Below are positions 50,546 to 61,720 of a stretch of 64,000 nucleotides of DNA, piece by piece. The position numbers and the translations under genes are program-made. The stretch comes from Gemmatimonadales bacterium (lineage in GTDB: Bacteria; Gemmatimonadota; Gemmatimonadetes; Palauibacterales; Palauibacteraceae), in NCBI GenBank assembly GCA_009840115.1, contig VXOJ01000016.1, positions 1-64,000 of the forward strand. Reading direction: 5' to 3'. A model generated the notes under the pieces. It ran no database searches. It saw only the letters and a program-made list of their open reading frames with translations, and was not told where the DNA came from. The first letter of the stretch is position 1, and each line of letters begins with the position of its first letter.

Positions 50546-52343
50546 GCTGAACCGGCGCCGCTTCCTCGAGCGGATGACGGCGCTGACCGCGACGGCCATG
50601 GCGGCCCCCGCGACCCTGGGCGCGGTCTCCGGCACGGGATCCGGGGTCGGGGTGCGACCCCCGGGAAGGACCGGAGCCGGCGGCCGGAGCGGAGAGGGCG
50701 GCCGGGCCGTGGCCGGACGCCTCGGCGAACCGGACCTTCCGCCTGCCAGCCGTCCCCAGCCTGCGGACCCGACCGAACTCACGCTCGCGGAGGCGGCGCG
50801 GCTCCTTCGTGACGGCGACCTGGGCGCGGTCGAACTCGTCGAGGCGTATCTCGCGCGGATCGGCCGTTGGGACCCCCGCTACCAGGCGTTCAACACGGTG
50901 GTTTCCGTGTCCGCATTGGAAGCGGCCCGGGCCGCCGACCGGACGCGCGGGCGGGCGCCGCTGACCGGGGTGCCGCTCGCGATCAAGGACAACTACTTCA
51001 CGGCCGGGGTCCGCACGACGGCCAACTCGTTCATCTTCGAGGACTTCGTGCCGGACTTCGACGCGACCTCGTGGGCCCGGCTTCACGACGCGGGCGCGAT
51101 CCTGCTCGGCAAGACCCAGATGGGCCCGCTCGCGACGACGGCCGCCTCGACGCCCACCGGAGAGCGCACGACGGTGAACGCCTGGGCTCCGCACCACGAC
51201 GATGTGAGCCCGGGCGGGTCCTCGAGCGGGTCGGCGACGGCGGTCGCGGCGCGCATGGCCGCGTCGAGCACGGGCACGCAGACGGGCGGCTCGATCACGA
51301 ACCCCTCGAACGCGCAGGCCCTGACGGGAATCAAGCCGACGATGGGCCGGGTCTCACTGCACGGGATCCTCCCTCTCACCTATACGCGCGACCATCCCGG
51401 CCCCCTGGCCAGGGACGCGGTCGACGCCGCGCTGATGCTGCAGATCATGGCGGGGCCGGACCCCGCGGACCCCCGGTCCCTCGGCCTCCCGCCGGTCCCG
51501 GACTACCTGGGGGCGGTGCGCGGGGACGACGCCGCGCTCAGGCATCCGGAGCGCGGGGGGGCGGTGCGGATCGGCGTCCTGCCGGGCTTTCTGGACGAGC
51601 CCGAACCGCCGGAGGATCCCGGGCCCGACCCGGATCCCGACATCGACCGCATCGGGAGTTCGTTCCCGCGGCGCGAGCGGACGCAGGCGGCGTACCGCCG
51701 GGAGGTGGCGACGGTCGAGGCGCGGCGGCGCATGCTCGCGACCCTCGAGGAGATGGGGGCGGAGATCGTCGAACTCGACTTCCCCACCCACTGGGAGACG
51801 CTGACGAGCTTCAACTTCAACAACGTGCGGCTCCCGGAGCGCTCCGAGATCTTCCTCGAACACCTTCGCGATGACGTGCGGAAGTTCGGCGTCTCGCTCG
51901 CGCCGTGGATCAACGGGCTGCTCCTCCCCGCGGCGGAATACGTGCGCGGCTCGCGGGCCCGGCTCGTCCTCCTGAGGGAAGTGCTCGACGACGTGTTCGG
52001 CCGCTGCGACCTGGTGACGCAGACCGCGCCCTTCCCCTTCGACATGGTGGGGCTGCCGCTCATCGGCTTCCCGATCGGGTTCGAGACCGGGTCGACGGGA
52101 TACCCGAGACCCATCGGGGGCATGTTCGGCGCGGAACCCTACGCGGAGCACCACCTGCTCGCGGTCATCGCGGCGTACCAGCGCGCGACGGACTGGCACC
52201 TGCGGCGCCCCGCGGACCCCGGCGACCTTCGCCCCGCGGACGGAGACGGGGACGGTCCGCGCGACGGATCCGACCGCCGGGGCGGCCGGACCCGTTCACC
52301 GGGGCGCTACGACCTGTTCGACGTGATGGAGCGCGGCGAATAG
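50538..52343 (+). CDS. Tat-exported amidase (amidase-signature family)
   Basis: A 601-residue hydrolase. The N-terminus [20 protein letters not shown] is a twin-arginine signal. The Ser-cisSer-Lys triad is visible: Lys150 in VPLAIKDNYFTAG, cis-Ser228 in the PGGSSSGSATA run, and nucleophile Ser252 in TGTQTGGSITNPS, 24 residues apart as in the family. It would cleave an amide or ester in the periplasm; the substrate is not predictable. A Pro/Asp-rich loop (EPEPPEDPGPDPDPDIDR) is unusual. Starts with GTG inside the end of the upstream small gene. Confidence 0.9.
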   Translation: MGELNRRRFLERMTALTATAMAAPATLGAVSGTGSGVGVRPPGRTGAGGRSGEGGRAVAGRLGEPDLPPASRPQPADPTELTLAEAARLLRDGDLGAVELVEAYLARIGRWDPRYQAFNTVVSVSALEAARAADRTRGRAPLTGVPLAIKDNYFTAGVRTTANSFIFEDFVPDFDATSWARLHDAGAILLGKTQMGPLATTAASTPTGERTTVNAWAPHHDDVSPGGSSSGSATAVAARMAASSTGTQTGGSITNPSNAQALTGIKPTMGRVSLHGILPLTYTRDHPGPLARDAVDAALMLQIMAGPDPADPRSLGLPPVPDYLGAVRGDDAALRHPERGGAVRIGVLPGFLDEPEPPEDPGPDPDPDIDRIGSSFPRRERTQAAYRREVATVEARRRMLATLEEMGAEIVELDFPTHWETLTSFNFNNVRLPERSEIFLEHLRDDVRKFGVSLAPWINGLLLPAAEYVRGSRARLVLLREVLDDVFGRCDLVTQTAPFPFDMVGLPLIGFPIGFETGSTGYPRPIGGMFGAEPYAEHHLLAVIAAYQRATDWHLRRPADPGDLRPADGDGDGPRDGSDRRGGRTRSPGRYDLFDVMERGE

Positions 52344-52361
52344 CGCCACGCCAGCCAGCGC

Positions 52362-54269
52362 TCACCACGCGATGCCGTAGTCGTCGCCGTGGTGGCTCGA
52401 GCCGCCCCAGAAGGCGTCGTTCTCCCAGTCGAAGAAGATCGCGTTGATCGGCCCGGACGTGCGCTCCGAGAAGGTCAGGTCGTATCCCATCGACTCCAGG
52501 GCGGAGCGGATCCAGGGCGGGGTCGCGTCCTGCAGGAGCATCCGTCCCGGGCGCGTCTCGTGCTGGCCGAACGAGCCGCGCATCTGGAAGCTGTTCATGT
52601 TCGGCGCCTCGACCGCCTGCTGCACGTTCATGTCCCACTCGACCACGTTGAGGAAGAACTGGAGCAGATTCTGGTCCTGGCCGTCGCCGCCCTGGACCGC
52701 GAAGGAGAGGAAGGGACGGCCGTCCTTCAGCGCCATGCCCGGCGTGAGCGTGGCGCGCGGGCGCTTGCCGGGTTCGATCACGTTGTACGGGTTGTCCGCC
52801 TCGTCGAGCACGAAGCTCTGGGCCCGCTGCGAGAGCCCGATCCCGGTCTCCCCGGCGACGACGGCGGGGATCCAGCCGCCGGAGGGCGTGATGGAGACGA
52901 CCCAGCCCTCGGCGTCCGCCGCCTGTACGGAGGTCGTGCCGAGATAGAAGTCCTCATCGAGTGCCGCGTGATCGCCCAGCGACAATTCGACGCCCTGTTC
53001 CGTGGTGACTTCGGCCCGCGTCCCCCAGCGCTCGAGCAGGTCGGCGAAGGGGTTCTCCTCCCCCTGGAAGGGATAGGGATCGCCGGGCCCCGCGTTCGGA
53101 TCGTTCCGGTCCCAGTCGATGGTCTCGAGCCGGGCTCGCGCGTAGTCCTTCGAGAGGAGTCCCTCGATCGGTTCCGCGGGCGGGAAATACGGGTCGCCGT
53201 AGTAGAAGTCGCGGTCGGCGAAGGAGAGGTTCATCACCTGGTAGAGCGCGTGGAGGTAGTTCGCGCTGTTGTATCCCATGGCCTGGAGGTCGAGCTGCTC
53301 GGCCATGTTGAGCGCCTGCAGCATGACGGGCCCCTGGACCCAGGTCGTGAGCTTGTAGACGTCGATCCCCTTGTAGTTGGCGGTGACGGGTTCCTCGAGG
53401 TAGACCTGCCAGTTCGCCATGTCCTCCATCGTGATGAGCGAGCCGGCCGCCCGCGCGCCCGCGACGAAGTCGGCCGCGATGTCGCCCCGGTAGAAGGCGT
53501 CGTAGGCCGCGTAGATCGCCTCCTTGCGGCTGGCGCCTCGCGCCAGCGCCGCGGCCTCGGCTTCCACGAGCCGTTCGAGCGTCCGCTTGAGGTCGGGCTG
53601 CCGGAAGATCTCGCCCTCCCGCGGGCCCGGGTTCTCCGCGTCGTCCGGGTGCGTGAAGTAGACATCCACGGACGACGGCCACTGCCGAATCTCGTCCGCC
53701 GTATTCCGGATGCGGCGCGCCGCGTCCGCTTCGATCGGGTACCCGTCCGCCATCTCGATCGATGGCTGCAGGACGTCGGCGAGACTCAGCCGGCCCCACT
53801 CGGCGAGCATCGTCATGAGCCCGCCGGGCGTGCCGGGGGTCACGGCCGACAGCGGACCGAACTCGGGCGGGAAGTTTTCGTGGCCCTCCGCCCGGTAGTG
53901 GTCGGGGGTCGCGCCGGTCGGCGCCACGCCGAGCGCATTGACGCCGATCACGCGCTGTTCTCCGGGGTGATAGACGAGCGCCTGCGTCTCCCCTCCCCAC
54001 GAGAGCACGTCCCACATCGTGGAGGTCGCGGCCAGCATGGCGGCCGCCGCGTCGACCGCGTTCCCGCCCTGGTGGAACATGCGCGCGCCGGCGGTGGCGC
54101 CGAGCGGCTTGCCGGTGATCGCCATCCAGTGGCGTCCGTGCAGGACCGGCTTGGCCGTGCGCTGGGCCTCGAGGACCGGGGGCAGAACCAGGAGCAGCAG
54201 GGCCGCGAGCGCGACGCCGGGCGTCCGCACGGGGCGGGGGGAGCGGGAGCCGAAAGCGACAGACATCAT
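52362..54269 (-). CDS. Exported gamma-glutamyltransferase-family protein
   Basis: A 635-residue Ntn-hydrolase with a signal peptide (LAALLLLVLPPVLEAQ). Large-subunit motifs (HQGGNAVDAAAAML, SAVTPGTPGGLMTML) and the autocleavage region DFYLGTTSVQAADAEGWVVS are present. In typical GGT the cleavage site is TTHxSVxD; here TTS replaces TTH, so the nucleophile Thr is kept but its neighbour differs. The glutamate-binding Arg/Asp region is less conserved. It probably breaks gamma-glutamyl peptides such as glutathione in the periplasm, or is a divergent acylase. Start ATG 54269; its end faces the amidase gene. Confidence 0.85.
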   Translation of the reverse strand: MMSVAFGSRSPRPVRTPGVALAALLLLVLPPVLEAQRTAKPVLHGRHWMAITGKPLGATAGARMFHQGGNAVDAAAAMLAATSTMWDVLSWGGETQALVYHPGEQRVIGVNALGVAPTGATPDHYRAEGHENFPPEFGPLSAVTPGTPGGLMTMLAEWGRLSLADVLQPSIEMADGYPIEADAARRIRNTADEIRQWPSSVDVYFTHPDDAENPGPREGEIFRQPDLKRTLERLVEAEAAALARGASRKEAIYAAYDAFYRGDIAADFVAGARAAGSLITMEDMANWQVYLEEPVTANYKGIDVYKLTTWVQGPVMLQALNMAEQLDLQAMGYNSANYLHALYQVMNLSFADRDFYYGDPYFPPAEPIEGLLSKDYARARLETIDWDRNDPNAGPGDPYPFQGEENPFADLLERWGTRAEVTTEQGVELSLGDHAALDEDFYLGTTSVQAADAEGWVVSITPSGGWIPAVVAGETGIGLSQRAQSFVLDEADNPYNVIEPGKRPRATLTPGMALKDGRPFLSFAVQGGDGQDQNLLQFFLNVVEWDMNVQQAVEAPNMNSFQMRGSFGQHETRPGRMLLQDATPPWIRSALESMGYDLTFSERTSGPINAIFFDWENDAFWGGSSHHGDDYGIAW

Positions 54270-54378
54270 GGAATCCTCCGGGTAGGGACCGAGCGAGCCG
54301 ACAGCCGAATATGGACCCCGCCATGCGCGTGGCGAAAGCCGGGCCGGAGCCGGCAGCCCGTGGCCGGAAACCCGGCGG

Positions 54379-55599
54379 CTAGCGCCGGCGTCGGATCCCG
54401 CGCCTCAGGGCGGTGGGCTCGGGGCGCTCGACCTCCGCCTCCTCCGGGGGCGGCGGCTCCACGTCGGGTTCGAAGCCGGGAACGACGCGGCGCTCGATCG
54501 TCTCGCCCAGCAGCCGCTCGATGGCCCGGATCTCGACCCAGTCGCTCGCGGCCATGAGCGTAATCGCGTCGCCGGTGTCGTCGCCGCGGGCGGTGCGGCC
54601 CACCCGGTGCACGTAGTCTCGGGGATCTTCGGGCACGTCGAAGTTCACGACATGGCGGATGCCGCGGATATCCAGACCCCTCGCGGCCACGTTCGTGGCG
54701 ACGAGGACGCGGATCGAGCCCTCGCGGAAGCGCCGCAGCGCCTTGTCGCGCTGGTCCTGGTGCTTGCCGCCGTGCAGCCCCGCCACCGCGACGCCGTGCG
54801 ACCGCAGATAGTCGGCGAGGTAGGTCGCCGTCACCCGCGTGCGCGTGAAGACGAGCACCTGTCCGTCCGGCCACTCGCCGAGCAGGTGGTGAAGGAGCGC
54901 GTGCTTCTGCGACCAGTCCACCGGATGGAGGACCTGGCGGATGCCCTCCGCCGCGGTCTCCCGGCCCACCTGCACCTCCTCGGGGTCGGTCATCAGCTGA
55001 TGCGCGAGCCAGCGGACGCCATCGGGCATCGTCGCGGAGAAGAGGAGCGTCTGCCGGTCGTCCGGCGTGTGGCGCACGATCTCCTTCACGTCGTCGATGA
55101 ACCCCATGTCGAGCATGCGGTCGGCTTCGTCCAGCACGAGGACCTCGACGCGGGACAGGTCCGCGTTCCCGCGCTTGATGTGGTCGAGCAGGCGGCCCGG
55201 GGTGGCGACGAGCACGTCGCACCCGAAGGCGAGTTCTTCCTTTTCGGGTCCCAGCGGGGTGCCGCCGTGGACGATGACGGACTCGATGGAGGAGACCGCG
55301 CCGTAGGTCGTGACGGCGGCGCCGACCTGCTGTGCGAGTTCGCGCGTCGGCGTGATGACCAGGCCCCGAGGGGCGGTGGACGGTTCCGTGGCCGCGAGCC
55401 GCTGCACCGCGGGGAGGGTGAAGGCCGCCGTCTTCCCGGTGCCGGTGTGCGCGGTGCCGAGGACGTCGCGCCCGGCGAGGATGGCGGGAATCGCCTGGCG
55501 CTGAATCCCGGTGGGCTCGGCGTAGCCCGCCCTCGCCACGGCCTCGACGAGATCGGACGAAAGACCGAGTTCGGCGAAGGGGTGCCCTTCGTCACTCAC
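54379..55599 (-). CDS. DEAD-box RNA helicase (RhlE-type)
   Basis: A 406-residue ATP-dependent RNA helicase. All core motifs are present: Q motif GIQRQAIP, Walker A AHTGTGKT, PTRELAQQ, TPGR, DEAD in VLVLDEADRMLDMGF, SAT, and domain-2 motifs including ARGLDIRGIRHVVNFDVP and HRVGRTARGDD. The short basic/acidic tail after residue ~370 is of the RhlE kind. It unwinds structured RNA for ribosome assembly or mRNA decay. A 248-nt gap separates it from lysA upstream; I see no gene or clear signal in that gap. Confidence 0.93.
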   Translation of the reverse strand: MSDEGHPFAELGLSSDLVEAVARAGYAEPTGIQRQAIPAILAGRDVLGTAHTGTGKTAAFTLPAVQRLAATEPSTAPRGLVITPTRELAQQVGAAVTTYGAVSSIESVIVHGGTPLGPEKEELAFGCDVLVATPGRLLDHIKRGNADLSRVEVLVLDEADRMLDMGFIDDVKEIVRHTPDDRQTLLFSATMPDGVRWLAHQLMTDPEEVQVGRETAAEGIRQVLHPVDWSQKHALLHHLLGEWPDGQVLVFTRTRVTATYLADYLRSHGVAVAGLHGGKHQDQRDKALRRFREGSIRVLVATNVAARGLDIRGIRHVVNFDVPEDPRDYVHRVGRTARGDDTGDAITLMAASDWVEIRAIERLLGETIERRVVPGFEPDVEPPPPEEAEVERPEPTALRRGIRRRR

Positions 55600-55847
55600 G
55601 TGCGTACCGTCTCATGAGGCGCGGGGTGCGGCGGGCGAACCGCCGGACCGGCGAGCGTTTCTTCGGGAGCGGGCAGGATGACCAGACTTCGTTTCGCCAT
55701 GGAATGGGACAGCCATCGGGTCTTCGCCCGACGGAGCATGCGCCGCCACGGTGGGGCGCGGGAAGTCGCTTCGCAAGACGGAGGGGAGTCCGCAGGGGCG
55801 AAGCTCCGCCGCGGCGGGGGCCGAAGGCGTGCGCTTCGACCCCGACG

Positions 55848-57212
55848 TCAGCGTGCTCGCGACGGCCGAACTGCGGCGCCGCTCACCCGGGCGGCACCTC
55901 GGGCCGGCTCCGGGCTGCCGAGCGTGAGGTCGCACGCCAGGAGATCGTCGTCCGTCTCGCGGCGAACCACCTCCCGCGCCGCGCCGTCCCGCACGAACAC
56001 GACGGAGGGGCGTCCGACCCCGTTGTAGCGGCTCGACATCGCGAACACGTAGGCGCCCGTGCCCGGGATGGCGAGCACGTCGCCCACTGCCGTGTCGCCG
56101 GGGAGCGTCGCCGCCGGCGCGATCACATCGCCCGACTCGCAGTGCCGTCCCACGACGCGAAACGTCGGCCCGGCCTCGCGGGGCGGGCGCGACGCGTTCA
56201 GCACCTCGTAGCTCGCCCCGTACAGCGACGGGCGCGGGTTGTCCGAGAGCCCGCCGTCCACGGCCAGCGCCTCCCCGGCCCCATCGATGCGCTTGCGCGC
56301 GTGAATCGTGTAGAGCGTGAGGCCCGCGTTCGCGATCACGGACCGGCCGGGTTCGACGATGAGCCGGTACGCGCCCAGCCGCGCCTCCGCGTCGGACCGG
56401 CGCAGGCCGGCCTCCAGCGCCTCGGCATACTCCCCCGGCGAGGGCACGTCGTCCCCCGCGCGGTACGGCGCCGCGAGCCCTCCCCCGAGATCCAGGTCGA
56501 CCGTCTCGGGGAAGCAGAGCCGAAGCGGCGCGACGAAATCCACCGCCGCCTCCGCGACGCGGGAGAAGAGGGCGGGGTCCCGAATCTGGCTGCCCGCGTG
56601 GATGTGGACGCCGGCCAGACGCCACTCTCCCGCGCCCGCGATCCGGCGCGCGACGGACGCCGCGACGGGCGGCGACATCCCGAAATGCGTGCCCGGCCCC
56701 ACGGTCCGCACCTTCTCGTGCGTTTCGGGGGTCAGGTCCACGTTCAACCGCAGGAGCAGGTCGGGACGACGGTCGGAGCCAACGACAGCCGCGGCCCTCC
56801 GCAGGTCGTCGACCTCATCGGGATGGTCGATGACGACCCGTCCCACCCCGTACGCGATGGCTCGTTCCAGCTCGACGGACGACTTTGCGTTCCCGTGCAG
56901 GATGACGTCGCGCATCGGGAACGCGGCCCGCCGCACGAGTTCGAGTTCCCCGCCGGAGACGACATCCACGAGCCAGCCCTCCCTGGCCAGGAGCCGCACC
57001 AGGGCGCCGCACAGGAAGGCCTTGCCGGCGTACGTCAGTCCGGCGTCCGCTCCGAAGGCGGCGCGAAAGCGGGCGAGACGATCCTCGAGATGGCTTTCGT
57101 CGACGACGACCAGCGGCGTGCCGAATCGGGCGGCGAGTTCCGCCAGCGCGACCCCGCCGACGCGCCCGCGCCCGCCGGCCTCCGTCCATGAGACGGGCAG
57201 AACGTCCCTCAC
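55848..57212 (-). CDS. lysA: Diaminopimelate decarboxylase
   Basis: A 454-residue fold-III PLP enzyme that decarboxylates meso-diaminopimelate to lysine. PLP Lys64 is in LTYAGKAFLC (YAxKA motif). VHIHAGSQIRDPALF, DLGGGLAAPY, the EPGRSVIANAG phosphate/substrate loop and the catalytic Cys in VVGRHCESGDVIAP are all present. A C-terminal ~20-residue tail is extra. GTG start overlaps the NhaC-type gene stop (GTGA), so transport and synthesis may be co-expressed. It indicates the diaminopimelate route to lysine in this organism. Confidence 0.94.
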   Translation of the reverse strand: MRDVLPVSWTEAGGRGRVGGVALAELAARFGTPLVVVDESHLEDRLARFRAAFGADAGLTYAGKAFLCGALVRLLAREGWLVDVVSGGELELVRRAAFPMRDVILHGNAKSSVELERAIAYGVGRVVIDHPDEVDDLRRAAAVVGSDRRPDLLLRLNVDLTPETHEKVRTVGPGTHFGMSPPVAASVARRIAGAGEWRLAGVHIHAGSQIRDPALFSRVAEAAVDFVAPLRLCFPETVDLDLGGGLAAPYRAGDDVPSPGEYAEALEAGLRRSDAEARLGAYRLIVEPGRSVIANAGLTLYTIHARKRIDGAGEALAVDGGLSDNPRPSLYGASYEVLNASRPPREAGPTFRVVGRHCESGDVIAPAATLPGDTAVGDVLAIPGTGAYVFAMSSRYNGVGRPSVVFVRDGAAREVVRRETDDDLLACDLTLGSPEPARGAARVSGAAVRPSRAR

Positions 57213-58645
57213 ATCAGCGCCCCGACGACGGCGAAGCCCGCGGTCGCGATCCCCCCGGCGACGATCGCATACGGAATCTGCGTCCGGACGTGCTCGATGT
57301 GATCGGTGGCCGACGCAAGAGAGGCAATGATCGTCGTATCGCTGATCGGGCTGCAGTGGTCACCGAAGATGCCGCCCGACAGCACCGCCGCCACGAAGGG
57401 CGCGGGCGGCAGGCCGAGGGCGTTCGCGAGCGGGACGGCCACCGCGAGCATGATCGCGAACGTCCCCCAACTGCTCCCGGTGGCGAAGGCGATCCCGCCC
57501 GTGACGACGAACACCAGCGGCAGCAGCACCATGAGCGGGAACGTGTCTCCGACGATGCCCGCCGCGTAGAGACCCGTCCCCAGCGATCCCGTCACGTCCC
57601 CGAGCGACAGCGCGAGCCAGAGCACGACCGCCATCCCGGTGAGCGCCCCCGCCCCCTTCAGGCCGACCCGGCTCAGGCTCTCCAGATTGAGGGAGCGCTG
57701 GCCCAGGGCGAGGAGCCAGGCGAGCGCCAGCCCTACCAGCACCGCCCACAGCACGCTCGTCGTGCCGGAACCCTCCGCGATGGTCCCTCCGCCCGTGACC
57801 CACATGAAGACGGGCATGGAGACGACCATGGCCGCGATCGGGATCAGCATGTTGCGAGGCTTGAGCGCGACGCCCTCGGCCGGCGGCGGTGCGATCTCAT
57901 CCGGGTCCGCGAGCGCCACCGCGTGGTCCCAGTGGAGACGCCCGTCCCGCGTGCGCGCCTCGGCCTTCTTCATCGGACCCCAGTTCCAGCCCCGGAAGGC
58001 GGTCAGGCCCGCGAGGATGAGCGCCGCGACGGCGTAGAGGTTGAGCGGAATCGCGACGAGGAAGACGCCGAGCGGGTTGGCCACGCCCTGCTCGGTCAGG
58101 ATGCCCAGAACCAGCGCGCCCCAGGCGTTGAACGGGATCAGGATGCAGACGGGCGCCGAGGTCGAGTCGACGATGTAGGCCAGCTTCTCCCGCGAGATTC
58201 GGAAGCGGTCGAAGAGGGGCCGCGACACGGAACCCGCGACGAGGATCGTGAGATTCGATTCGATGAAGACGACGATCCCGATCAGCCAGGCCATGATCTG
58301 GGCGCGCCGGGCGTTCGTTACCCACCGAGCCTCCTCGACCCAGCGCACGAAACCCCGCATGCCGCCGTTCGCCTCCACCGTGGCGATGAGGGCGCCGATG
58401 AGGAAGGTGAAGATGATGACCCGCGCGTTGCCCGCGTCGCCCAATACGCCGATCGCGCCATCGATCGCCGCCGCCGCGCCGGCGGCCGGGTTCCAGCCGG
58501 AGAGAATCGTGTGTCCGAGCCAGATGCCGGCCGCCAGGGAGAGGAAGACCTGGCGGGTGTAGATCGCGAGCCCAATGGCCAGCAGGGGGGGAAGAAGCGA
58601 GGCGAAGCCGTACGTACCGACTTCCTGCAGAGCGATTTCGGCCAT
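57209..58645 (-). CDS. NhaC-family Na+/H+ antiporter or amino-acid exchanger
   Basis: A 478-residue membrane protein with ~11-12 helices. VVTGGIAFATGSSWGTFAIM and AVLSGGIFGDHCSPISDTTI are the family signatures, the latter found in NhaC, MleN and LysW proteins. Directly coupled to lysA by a GTGA overlap. Some NhaC members are predicted lysine transporters (LysW, in lysine-riboswitch regulons), so a lysine-related substrate is a reasonable inference. No lysine riboswitch fits in the 38-nt gap upstream. Confidence 0.88.
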   Translation of the reverse strand: MAEIALQEVGTYGFASLLPPLLAIGLAIYTRQVFLSLAAGIWLGHTILSGWNPAAGAAAAIDGAIGVLGDAGNARVIIFTFLIGALIATVEANGGMRGFVRWVEEARWVTNARRAQIMAWLIGIVVFIESNLTILVAGSVSRPLFDRFRISREKLAYIVDSTSAPVCILIPFNAWGALVLGILTEQGVANPLGVFLVAIPLNLYAVAALILAGLTAFRGWNWGPMKKAEARTRDGRLHWDHAVALADPDEIAPPPAEGVALKPRNMLIPIAAMVVSMPVFMWVTGGGTIAEGSGTTSVLWAVLVGLALAWLLALGQRSLNLESLSRVGLKGAGALTGMAVVLWLALSLGDVTGSLGTGLYAAGIVGDTFPLMVLLPLVFVVTGGIAFATGSSWGTFAIMLAVAVPLANALGLPPAPFVAAVLSGGIFGDHCSPISDTTIIASLASATDHIEHVRTQIPYAIVAGGIATAGFAVVGALM

Positions 58646-58683
58646 TCACGTCCTCCCGGGGTGTAGCGGCCCGCGGCGGCGAC

Positions 58684-59285
58684 TCAGCGCTTCGAGACCC
58701 AGCGGCTCCGTCGATCGTAGAACCTGAGGGGTCGATCCGCCGCGCGCGAGATCCCGATCCGCGTCGTCACCTGCACGGCCGCCTCCGGGACAGGCTCTCC
58801 CCAAAGCAGGGAGAGCGGAGGATGATCGAGCCGGTGTCCCTGCAGTTCGGGGCCCACCGCGAGCGCCTGGGCGAGTCGGGCCGGACCGTTGGTGAGTTCG
58901 GCGCGGCCGCGGCGGCGGCGCATGACGTCGAGGCCCTCGGTTGGCTCGACGGCTCGCAGGAGAACGCCGGCCGGGAAGCCTTCCGGTCCCGTGACCACGT
59001 TCAGGAGCCAGTGGATGCCGTAGTTGCGGTGGATGTACGCGGTGCCCGGAGGTCCGAACAGCGGGGCGTTCCGCGCGGTGCGGCCGATCCGCGCCGCCGC
59101 GTGGCAGGCTTCGTCCTCGGGCCCGGTGTAGGCTTCCGTCTCGACGATGCGGCCGACCGTCCGCTCGCCCGCACAGTCGGAACGCACCGTGCAGCCGAGC
59201 AGCGCACGGGCCACCTCGACGGCGGGGCGGGACAGAAAGTCGGCGCCGATCGGTCCGGATCCGGGATCCGAGCCGGCCGGCTCGT

Positions 59286-59289
<4 letters not shown>
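58684..59289 (-). CDS. 3-methyladenine DNA glycosylase (Mpg/AAG family)
   Basis: A DNA repair enzyme that removes alkylated purines. GRIVETEAYTGPEDEACHAA carries the catalytic Glu; TAYIHRNYGIHWLLNVVTGP contains the intercalating Tyr region; LTNGPARLAQAL is the C-terminal signature. The in-frame sequence upstream of the first standard start (GTG 59214) still matches the family (GADFLSRPAVEVARALLGC, the FaRPtlevArdLLG pattern). Reading back, the first plausible start is CTG 59289, in a CTGA overlap with the NYN gene stop. I extend to CTG (201 residues); using GTG gives 176 residues without the conserved beginning. Confidence 0.85.
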
Positions 59290-61559
<2,270 letters not shown>

Positions 61560-61570
61560 GTCCTCTTGTT

Positions 61571-61647
61571 CCGTTCGTTGCCGCGAACGGCCCGGTGAGG
61601 CCCCTCTGCCTCGCCCCCGGTGGCGGGGGGGATGGTGAGAGGGGTCT
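61571..61647 (-). other. Two nested/adjacent hairpins in the gap upstream of the NYN gene
   Basis: CCGTTCG/CGAACGG (61571-61590) and an outer AGGCCCCTCT/AGAGGGGTCT pair (61598-61607 with 61638-61647) enclosing a CCCCC/GGGGG inner stem. They lie in the leader of the NYN transcript. No T-tract, so not a standard terminator. Confidence 0.4.
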
Positions 61648-61720
61648 ACGGATCGCCGTTCGCGCTCTCGCCGATCCGGTCGCGGGCCGCTTTGCCCGTC
61701 GACCGCAGCGGCGATCTGGT

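Noticed and set aside
55600-55847. Possible small gene between lysA and the helicase
   Set aside because: Open frames exist on both strands but show no start signal, conserved motif or plausible composition.
58646-58683. Lysine riboswitch before the NhaC-lysA pair
   Set aside because: The gap is only 38 nt, far too short for the element, and no helix pattern is visible.
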